A stretch of 12,750 bases of DNA from assembly GCA_023428425.1 (NCBI GenBank), contig JAEYYP010000232.1, positions 1 through 12,750 on the forward strand, in the 5' to 3' direction. Under the pieces are notes generated by a model. That model searched no databases, was not told where the DNA came from, and saw only the letters and a program-made list of their open reading frames with translations. Both the position numbers and the translations under genes were made by a program. The DNA comes from Pseudomonadota bacterium (GTDB lineage: Bacteria; Pseudomonadota; Alphaproteobacteria; Rhizobiales; Devosiaceae). The first letter of the stretch is position 1, and each line of letters begins with the position of its first letter. Positions 1 through 4,849 of this stretch are shown here, in pieces.

Positions 1-64
1 GCCCGGCCTCCTGCTCCTTCAATATCCCGATGATCTGTTCTTCGTTGAACCTGCTGCGCTTCAT
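1..64 (-). CDS. IS3-family transposase OrfA, N-terminal fragment cut by window edge
   Basis: The minus strand from the ATG at 64-62 encodes MKRSRFNEEQIIGILKEQEA and then G before the window ends. This is the hallmark start of IS3-family OrfA proteins, whose N-terminal part is a helix-turn-helix DNA-binding region that recognises the IS ends. In complete elements OrfA is joined to the DDE catalytic OrfB by programmed -1 frameshifting. Only 21 codons are visible, so whether the gene is intact cannot be judged. A purine-rich AGAGGG lies about 6 bases before the ATG and would serve as its ribosome binding site. The gene points away from cheW in the same direction as the che operon. Confidence 0.85.
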   Translation of the reverse strand, partial: MKRSRFNEEQIIGILKEQEAG

Positions 65-127
65 GCGTCCGCCCTCTGTTGCGGCGGACTCTACCAAAAT
101 CTGGAGGAGATCTAGGGGCTCAGGTCA
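1..127 (-). mobile_element. IS3-family insertion sequence, left end (partial)
   Basis: This is the terminal part of an insertion sequence that continues beyond the left edge of the window. Read on the minus strand it begins with TGACCTGAGCCCC at 127-115, which fits an IS3-type terminal inverted repeat starting with TG. A leader of about 60 bp follows, then the start of an orfA-like transposase gene at 64. The outer boundary at 127 is inferred from two facts: the CheW protein sequence stops resembling its family exactly here, and the terminus begins with TG. The other end and the target duplication lie outside the window, so the 4 bp next to it (128-131, cgac) can only be proposed as one copy of a target duplication. 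The IS3 assignment is strong from the OrfA start; the subgroup is not certain. Confidence 0.8.
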
Positions 128-476
128 CGACGCGCGGTGCCTCCTCGATGGCGGTGGGCTCGATGTCGGTGACGTCGAACACCTTATCGGCAAGGATGCC
201 GACCACCGTCGGCTCGCCTTCGATCTCGGTCTCGATGACGACGATGCGGGTGTCCTGGTCGGCCTCGACCTGAGGCATGCCGAACGCCACCTTCAGGTCC
301 GCGAGCGGCACCACGCGACCGCGAACATTGATCAGCCCGGTCGCGAATGGGGATGCCTTGGGCACCTCGGTGACCGGCACCAGGTCGAGGATTTCACGCA
401 CGCTGCCTGCCTCGATGGCGAACAGCTCGTCATCGAGGCGAAGGGTCAGCGCGCGCATCGGTTCAGTGGGCTTCAT
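120..476 (-). CDS. cheW: CheW coupling protein, C-terminus truncated by IS insertion
   Basis: CheW is the cytoplasmic adaptor that links CheA to chemoreceptors in the signalling array. The 118-residue product carries the first part of the fold: a VREILDLVPVTEVP stretch (about 27-40), then GLINVRGRVVPLADL (about 47-61), then IVVIE and VGILADKV strands. Full-length relatives are usually about 150-160 residues, and family members typically continue after an EAPR motif with a GMRW-like stretch and a last beta-strand segment. Here the frame reads EAPRV and then V-T-stop, where the last codons and the TGA fall in the IS terminus at 127-120. About 30-40 residues, including the final strands of the second barrel, are therefore missing. 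The start ATG (476-474) overlaps the cheA stop as ATGA, so translation is probably coupled. The protein is probably unstable or impaired; the lost 3' part may persist on the far side of the IS. Confidence 0.88.
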   Translation of the reverse strand: MKPTEPMRALTLRLDDELFAIEAGSVREILDLVPVTEVPKASPFATGLINVRGRVVPLADLKVAFGMPQVEADQDTRIVVIETEIEGEPTVVGILADKVFDVTDIEPTAIEEAPRVVT

Positions 477-2488
477 GCCGCCCTCCCCAGTTGCTGGTCG
501 TGAATCTGTCCGTAGGAGACGAGGTGCGCGGTATCGAGGATGAGCGCCACGGCGCCATCGCCGAGAATGGTGGCGCCCGAGAAGGTCTCGAGGCCCGAAT
601 GCAGCTTGCTGAGCTGCTTGATGACCGTCTGGGTGTTGCCGATGATCTGATCCACCACGAGCCCCACCCTGCCCTCGCCCGACGAAACGATGACCACCTT
701 CTGGTGACTATCGGCTTCGCCGCTGGTGCCGAAGACATCGCGCAGGCGGAGGAAGGGCACCAACTGGTCGCGGATGCTTAGGAACGAGCGGCCGAGCGAG
801 GGGGTGTCGGCAGAAGCCGGCAACTCCACGCATTCCTCGACCGCCGAGAGCGGGATCGAGTAGCGGCCATTGCCGACACGGATCAGCATGCCCTCGATGA
901 TGGCGAGGGTCAGCGGCAGCCGCAGCGTCGCCGTGGTGCCCTTGCCCGGCACGGTCGAGAGCTCGATCTTGCCGCGCAGGCCATCGATGGTGCGCTTCAC
1001 AACGTCCATGCCGACGCCGCGGCCCGAAAGCGACGTCACTTCCTTCGCCGTCGAGAAACCCGGGGCGAAGATCAGCTGGTACAGTTCTTGATCGGTCAGG
1101 CGCTGGTCGGGCGTGATGATGCCCTGCTCTTCTGCCTTCTGGCGGATGCGAACCGGGTCGAGGCCCGCGCCATCGTCGGATACCGAAATGGTGACCTCGG
1201 CGCCCGCATAGACGGCAGACAGCCGCACGGTCCCCTTGACCGGCTTGCCCGACCTTGCCCGCGCGTCGGCGCTTTCGAGCCCATGGTCGACAGCGTTGCG
1301 GATGAGGTGAACCAGCGGGTCGGCGAGCCGCTCGATCATGGTCTTGTCGAGTTCGGTCTCCTCGCCGGTGGTGATGAATTCGATCTGCTTGCCGAGGTCG
1401 TGGCTCAGGTCGTGCACCAGGCGGCGGAAGCGCGAGAACAGCGAGCCGATCGGCACCATGCGGATGCCCATCGTCGTATCGCGCAGGCCGGACGACAGGC
1501 GCTCCAGTTCCTCGGCGACCGTCTTGAGGTTCGGGTCGGCGCTCTGCGCCGCCATTTGCGAGAGGCGTGCCTGGGCGATCACCAGTTCACCGACACGGTC
1601 CATCAGTTCGTCGAGGCGCTCCGCGGCAACGCGCAGCGAAGTGGATGCCGCGGCAGCCGGCCGCTCGATACGATCCGGGTCGGCCGCGCGGGCGCTTGCT
1701 GTCTCGACGACCGGAGTGGTCGCCGTCCCTGGCGACGCTTCGACCGCGTCCTCCTCGTCCACCAGCTGGGACATGGCAGGCTCAGGCAAAGGCTCGATCG
1801 ACAGCTCCATGCCGTCCTTGAGGAACAGGAAGACGTCGTCGAGTGCCGCGGTGGGATCGGGGTGGGTCAGATCGACCTGCCAGCCGAGATAGCAGGCTTC
1901 GAGATCGATCGCGTCGAGCGGCGGCACGTTCGCGGTCAGGGCGGCGACTTCGCACGGCCCCAGGTCGGCGATCTCGCCCAGCAGCAGTTGCGGATTGGTG
2001 CCGTAAAGCAGCGCATCGGACGGCAGGTGGAAGCGGATGCGCCAGCGCCGTATCCCGGGGTCGGCCGGCGCCTCGATCGCGGCAGGCTTCGCCGCCGGTG
2101 CCGGCGCGGCAGGGGCGTGTCCGGGCTCGACCAGCGCGCGCAGTGCCACGAGGATGGGCTCGCCCGCGCCGACCACCCCCTCGGCATCCTCGATCAACCC
2201 GTGGACATGGTCCTTGGCGTCGAGCGCGATGGCAACGAGCGCGGACGTGACCGGCGACAGACCCTTGCGGACCCGATCGAAGGCGGTCTCGAACTCGTGC
2301 ACGAAGGCGGCGACGTCGGTGAAGCCGAACATCGCGCCGGAGCCCTTGATGGTGTGCAGGGCACGAAACACGGAATTGACCAGGTCGGTGTCGGCCGGGT
2401 TCTGCTCGAGATCGAGCAGACCCTGCTCCAGTTGCTCCAGCAGCTCGCGCGCCTCCTGGCGGAAGGTATCGGCCGGATCGGAACTCAT
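473..2488 (-). CDS. cheA: Chemotaxis histidine kinase CheA
   Basis: CheA autophosphorylates in response to chemoreceptors and passes the phosphate to CheY and CheB. The 671-residue protein has the canonical order. An N-terminal Hpt domain carries HTIKGSG with the phospho-accepting His45. An Ala/Pro linker (about 122-145) leads to a middle domain at about 147-235, in the place of the CheY-binding P2 region. A dimerisation domain follows (LRVAAERLDELMDRVGELV, from about 285). The ATPase domain shows the N-box HLIRNAVDHGLE (394-405), G1 DDGAGLD (438-444), APGFST (475-480) and G2 GRGVGMDVV (489-497). A CheW-like P5 domain runs from about 535 to the end. I chose the ATG at 2488-2486 because it overlaps the cheY stop as ATGA; the frame stays open 21 codons further upstream, but that part lies inside cheY. 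No catalytic residue appears to be missing. Confidence 0.96.
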   Translation of the reverse strand: MSSDPADTFRQEARELLEQLEQGLLDLEQNPADTDLVNSVFRALHTIKGSGAMFGFTDVAAFVHEFETAFDRVRKGLSPVTSALVAIALDAKDHVHGLIEDAEGVVGAGEPILVALRALVEPGHAPAAPAPAAKPAAIEAPADPGIRRWRIRFHLPSDALLYGTNPQLLLGEIADLGPCEVAALTANVPPLDAIDLEACYLGWQVDLTHPDPTAALDDVFLFLKDGMELSIEPLPEPAMSQLVDEEDAVEASPGTATTPVVETASARAADPDRIERPAAAASTSLRVAAERLDELMDRVGELVIAQARLSQMAAQSADPNLKTVAEELERLSSGLRDTTMGIRMVPIGSLFSRFRRLVHDLSHDLGKQIEFITTGEETELDKTMIERLADPLVHLIRNAVDHGLESADARARSGKPVKGTVRLSAVYAGAEVTISVSDDGAGLDPVRIRQKAEEQGIITPDQRLTDQELYQLIFAPGFSTAKEVTSLSGRGVGMDVVKRTIDGLRGKIELSTVPGKGTTATLRLPLTLAIIEGMLIRVGNGRYSIPLSAVEECVELPASADTPSLGRSFLSIRDQLVPFLRLRDVFGTSGEADSHQKVVIVSSGEGRVGLVVDQIIGNTQTVIKQLSKLHSGLETFSGATILGDGAVALILDTAHLVSYGQIHDQQLGRAA

Positions 2489-2853
2489 GCGCCGGTCACC
2501 TTCTTGATGACCGCCAGCAACTGGTCCTGCTTGAACGGCTTGACGATCCATCCGGTAGCGCCGGACTCACGGGCCTCGCGCTTCAGCGCGTCGTCGGATT
2601 CGGTGGTCAGCAGGATCACCGGCACGCCCTTGCCGGCCGGGTGCTGGCGGAACTTCTTGAGGAACTCGAGCCCGTTCATCACCGGCATATTGAGGTCGGT
2701 GATCACGGCGTGCACCGTGTTGGTGGTGGCCTTGGTCAGCCCCTCGGCGCCGTTGCCGGCCTCGAGCACGGTGAGCCCGGCGCCCTTCAGCGTCATGGCG
2801 ACCATCTGGCGGATCGAGGCGCTGTCGTCGATGGTGAGGATGGTCTTGGTCAT
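2485..2853 (-). CDS. cheY: CheY-type single-domain response regulator
   Basis: This 122-residue protein is a stand-alone receiver domain with no output domain, the length normal for CheY. The acidic pocket is D9-D10, the phospho-accepting aspartate is D53 in ITDLNMP, the switch Thr is T83 (in VILLTTES) and the conserved lysine is K105 in IVKPF. It is presumably phosphorylated by the CheA encoded next to it. Its stop overlaps the cheA start and its own ATG (2853-2851) overlaps the stop of the STAS gene, both as ATGA, which indicates one polycistronic message. Whether it acts on a flagellar motor or on another target such as a cyclase or pilus cannot be told from sequence; no flagellar genes are visible. 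The receiver fold is certain and the pathway is inferred from context. Confidence 0.95.
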   Translation of the reverse strand: MTKTILTIDDSASIRQMVAMTLKGAGLTVLEAGNGAEGLTKATTNTVHAVITDLNMPVMNGLEFLKKFRQHPAGKGVPVILLTTESDDALKREARESGATGWIVKPFKQDQLLAVIKKVTGA

Positions 2854-3176
2854 GCGGCGGCCTTGGTGATGGTCCAGGTCGAGGTTTCGGGCGTGAGCGA
2901 GGTGCCGTCGGCGGAGACGAGGCCGAGGCCGATGAGCGTGCGCGCCATCGCACCGCCGGCAGGCGCGGTCAGGCTCAGCGCGCTGCCTTTGGCGTTGGCG
3001 CTCTTCTGCGCGGCGAGGAGGAGCTGGATCGCGGAGGCGTCGGCGCTCTCGACGGCGCTGGTGTCGATCGCCACGGTGGCGTTCGCCTCGAGTGCCGCGA
3101 CGATGTCGGCCCTGAGCTTTTCGATGCCGCGCAGGCCGAGTTCGCCCGATAGTTCAAGTGAGAATGGCATGCTCAT
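2850..3176 (-). CDS. STAS-domain protein (anti-anti-sigma-factor-like), first gene of che operon
   Basis: This is a single STAS domain of 108 residues, the fold of SpoIIAA-type anti-sigma-factor antagonists. The diagnostic part is TSAVESADASAIQLLL, with a serine (Ser48) in the position phosphorylated in SpoIIAA-like proteins. The edges are weakly conserved, as is common for STAS proteins found in chemosensory operons. It is the promoter-proximal gene of the STAS-cheY-cheA-cheW run and its stop overlaps the cheY start (ATGA). The start at 3176 is supported by a purine-rich AAGGGGCGGG about 9 bases upstream; a second Met two codons in is a less likely alternative. Its job in such operons is not established. 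It could be an accessory phospho-switch or scaffold, but no partner kinase or sigma factor is in the window. Confidence 0.85.
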   Translation of the reverse strand: MSMPFSLELSGELGLRGIEKLRADIVAALEANATVAIDTSAVESADASAIQLLLAAQKSANAKGSALSLTAPAGGAMARTLIGLGLVSADGTSLTPETSTWTITKAAA

Positions 3177-3260
3177 GTGGCACCCGCCCCTTCAAGCAGC
3201 TCGAGAAATCTGGACTTCAGCATTTACAACCGTGTTCGAACCCGCGTGCGTGCAGCCGCC

Positions 3261-3282
3261 GCGGCAGCGCCCCCGCTGCCGC
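3261..3282. repeat. 9-bp GC hairpin in presumed che operon leader
   Basis: The arms gcggcagcg (3261-3269) and cgctgccgc (3274-3282) are perfect reverse complements around a four-base loop of C (G on the minus strand). Neither strand has a T-run after the stem, so it does not look like an intrinsic terminator. It lies about 85 bp before the STAS start codon and would fold in the 5' leader of the che transcript if transcription begins upstream of it. Confidence 0.55.
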
Positions 3283-3354
3283 CTGGCGCAACTATCCCCG
3301 CGTCCACTCGGAAATGCTGTCTGCCCCTGACCAGAACATCATCGGCGCTATCTG

Positions 3355-3369
3355 TTAAAACTAGCTTAC
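3355..3369. promoter_or_regulatory. Possible CtrA-type site (TTAA-N7-TTAC)
   Basis: The bases TTAA at 3355-3358, seven bases, then TTAC at 3366-3369 match the alphaproteobacterial CtrA consensus TTAA-N7-TTAA with one mismatch. The match sits in the AT-rich island upstream of the che operon, a sensible place for motility-related regulation, and next to the CcrM-site cluster. A one-mismatch hit to a short AT-rich motif in AT-rich DNA can easily be chance, so this is a candidate only. Confidence 0.3.
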
Positions 3370-3425
3370 TACTTATAATTGTACTCAACATTTACATGGT
3401 TTGTTACTGACTAGTTGTTTCGTGC

Positions 3426-3527
3426 GATTCCGTCGCCCGAAATGAATCACGTCGAATCACGCCGATAGATTCATCGCCTCCGGCAGAATCCAGCGGACGA
3501 TTCAACTGCGATTTATTTGACAGATTC
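3426..3527. promoter_or_regulatory. Cluster of seven GANTC (CcrM methylation) sites
   Basis: GANTC, the target of the alphaproteobacterial cell-cycle methylase CcrM, occurs starting at 3426, 3444, 3454, 3468, 3486, 3499 and 3523. About 0.4 sites would be expected in 102 bp of even composition. Two of them form the tandem gaatcacgtc/gaatcacgcc. The cluster lies in non-coding DNA upstream of the che operon and downstream of the HD-GYP gene. The sites are seen directly; a regulatory role through methylation state is inferred. Confidence 0.6.
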
Positions 3528-3534
3528 ACTGTCA
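3518..3534. promoter_or_regulatory. Operator-like dyad TGACAG-N5-CTGTCA
   Basis: Two perfect 6-bp arms, TGACAG at 3518-3523 and CTGTCA at 3529-3534, are separated by ATTCA. The size and spacing suit a dimeric regulator or a small hairpin. The seventh GANTC site lies inside it (3523-3527), so methylation could in principle affect binding. No regulator can be assigned. Confidence 0.35.
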
Positions 3535-3674
3535 GTCATTGCTGGTTTACTTGCAGCGGGGGTCAATGCGGGCAGCGCAGGACTGCCGGGTATCCGCAGG
3601 GCTGGCGGGTTGTCGCTGCTCGCCGTTGACAGGCAGGGCGGTCGTAGCAGCCGGAATAACTCAGTGAGCCTGTC

Positions 3675-4736
3675 TTAACCGGCGAGGCGTTCGATGGCCG
3701 GCTCGGCGTCGAACAGCGCGGCTATTTCCGGCCAGCGGGTCTCGAAGGCAGTGACACAGGTGGGGTCGAAATGGCTGCCGGACAGCCGCACGATCTCGCG
3801 CCGGGCGTCGTCGATGGCCCAGGCCTGCTTGTAGGGCCGCACCGAGCAGAGCGCATCGAACACGTCGGCGATGGCGACCACGCGTGCCTCGATCGGAATG
3901 TCGAGGCCGGAAAGCCGATCCGGGTAACCGGTGCCGTCCCACCTCTCGTGATGCGACTGGGCGATCAACTCGGCGGTCCTGATGACCTCGGAAGAGCCGT
4001 TCTCGAGGATGCGGGCGCCGATCGAGACGTGTCGGCGCATTGTCGCGAGTTCGTCGGACGTCAGCTTGCCGGGCTTTGTGAGAATGGCGTCGGCGATGCC
4101 GATCTTGCCGATGTCGTGCAGCGGCGCTGCAAGGTAGATGACGCGACAGCGCTCCGGCCCGAGCCCGATGCCCTCGGCGATGACGCGCGAGATCTGCGCG
4201 ACGCGCGACACATGCTCGCCGGTGTCGCCGTCGCGATACTCGATGGCACGGGCCAGGCGCCAGATGATCTCTTCCTCGCGATCGATCAGGTGCTGCGTGG
4301 CAATCTCCACCTCTCGGGCCAGCCACTGCGCCCGGTCGGCCAGTTCGCGCTGGGCCTGGCGCAACGCCAGGAGGTTGCGGACGCGCGCCTGCAGTTCGGT
4401 GACATCGAATGGCTTCTGGATGAAGTCGGTAGCACCGGCCGCCACGGCGCTGACCCGCAGGTGCGGGTCATCCATCGAGGTGACCATGATGATCGGGACC
4501 AAGCGATAGTCGTCGCGGGCGCGCAGGCGGCGGGTCAGCTCCACACCATCCATGTCGGGCATGATGTTGTCGACGAGCACGACATCGAACTGCACTTCAT
4601 CAGCCCGGCGCAACGCCTCGACCGGGTGCAGGATGCACTCGACATCGGTGTATCCCAGTTGGCCGACGACCTGCCGCAGAAACGCCAGGCTCGACCGACT
4701 GTCATCGACGATAAGGATGCGCACCACAGACCCCAT
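3675..4736 (-). CDS. Two-component response regulator with HD-GYP cyclic-di-GMP phosphodiesterase domain
   Basis: The 353-residue protein joins a receiver domain (about 5-122) to a helical linker and an HD-GYP domain (about 160-340), an RpfG-like layout. The receiver has D11-D12, phospho-acceptor D56 in VLVDNIMP, S/T switch at T86-S87 and K108 in IQKPF. The output domain shows the HD dyad H207-D208 in LHDIGKIGI, then HHERWDGTGYP (262-272) with the GYP signature, and RPYKQAW. These are the features of active enzymes that hydrolyse cyclic-di-GMP to pGpG and GMP. It is therefore probably a phosphorylation-controlled lowerer of cyclic-di-GMP. No dedicated kinase is adjacent; the CheA downstream is a possible but unproven donor. 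The ATG at 4736 has a weak ribosome site, and GTG codons 4 and 5 (4727, 4724) are alternatives. It is separated from the upstream PBP1C gene by a terminator. Confidence 0.94.
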   Translation of the reverse strand: MGSVVRILIVDDSRSSLAFLRQVVGQLGYTDVECILHPVEALRRADEVQFDVVLVDNIMPDMDGVELTRRLRARDDYRLVPIIMVTSMDDPHLRVSAVAAGATDFIQKPFDVTELQARVRNLLALRQAQRELADRAQWLAREVEIATQHLIDREEEIIWRLARAIEYRDGDTGEHVSRVAQISRVIAEGIGLGPERCRVIYLAAPLHDIGKIGIADAILTKPGKLTSDELATMRRHVSIGARILENGSSEVIRTAELIAQSHHERWDGTGYPDRLSGLDIPIEARVVAIADVFDALCSVRPYKQAWAIDDARREIVRLSGSHFDPTCVTAFETRWPEIAALFDAEPAIERLAG

Positions 4737-4800
4737 GCGCCAAGCACCACGGGATCACACTAGAAGCCGCGAGATTAACAAGCCTGCAAGTCGGCTAGGT

Positions 4801-4839
4801 AAAACAAAGCTTGCATCGGCATTTCAGACGCAAGCTTTG
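4801..4839 (-). terminator. Rho-independent terminator of the PBP1C gene
   Basis: Just after the PBP1C stop on the minus strand, CAAAGCTTGC (4839-4830) and GCAAGCTTTG (4814-4805) form a perfect 10-bp stem around a 15-base loop. The stem is followed at once by TTTT (4804-4801). The long loop and modest GC content make it a moderate terminator. It would separate the macroglobulin/PBP1C unit from the HD-GYP regulator gene. Confidence 0.7.
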
Positions 4840-4849
4840 ACCGTCGGCG

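Larger units (their letters stand above)
3177..3674. other. Gene-free regulatory region upstream of the che operon
   Basis: I see no credible gene in these 498 bases. Reading toward the che operon it holds: the 3' flank of the HD-GYP gene without a convincing U-tailed terminator; a 6-bp dyad at 3518-3534; seven GANTC sites between 3426 and 3527; an AT-rich island at about 3350-3420 that contrasts sharply with the GC-rich surroundings; and a 9-bp hairpin at 3261-3282 in the presumed che leader. The promoter of the STAS-che operon almost certainly lies here, but I could not identify a confident -35/-10 pair on the minus strand. Confidence 0.7.

Noticed and set aside
1088..2869. Long plus-strand open frame of 593 codons opposite cheA and cheY
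   Set aside because: It lies fully antisense to two certain genes, shows low-complexity Arg/Gly/Asp-rich sequence with no recognisable domain, and is the expected result of high-GC codon bias.
3158..3410. Two short plus-strand open frames in the che upstream region (66 and 77 codons)
   Set aside because: No ribosome site, no recognisable sequence, overlap with the hairpin and AT-rich regulatory DNA; they look like chance frames.
3626..3660. TTGACA on the plus strand as a promoter -35 box
   Set aside because: No acceptable -10 hexamer lies 16-18 bases downstream, and the direction leads into the 3' end of the HD-GYP gene.
3628..3674. GACAGGC/GCCTGTC inverted repeat after the HD-GYP stop as a terminator
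   Set aside because: Only 7 bp with a 33-base loop and no T-run on the minus strand; too weak to call.
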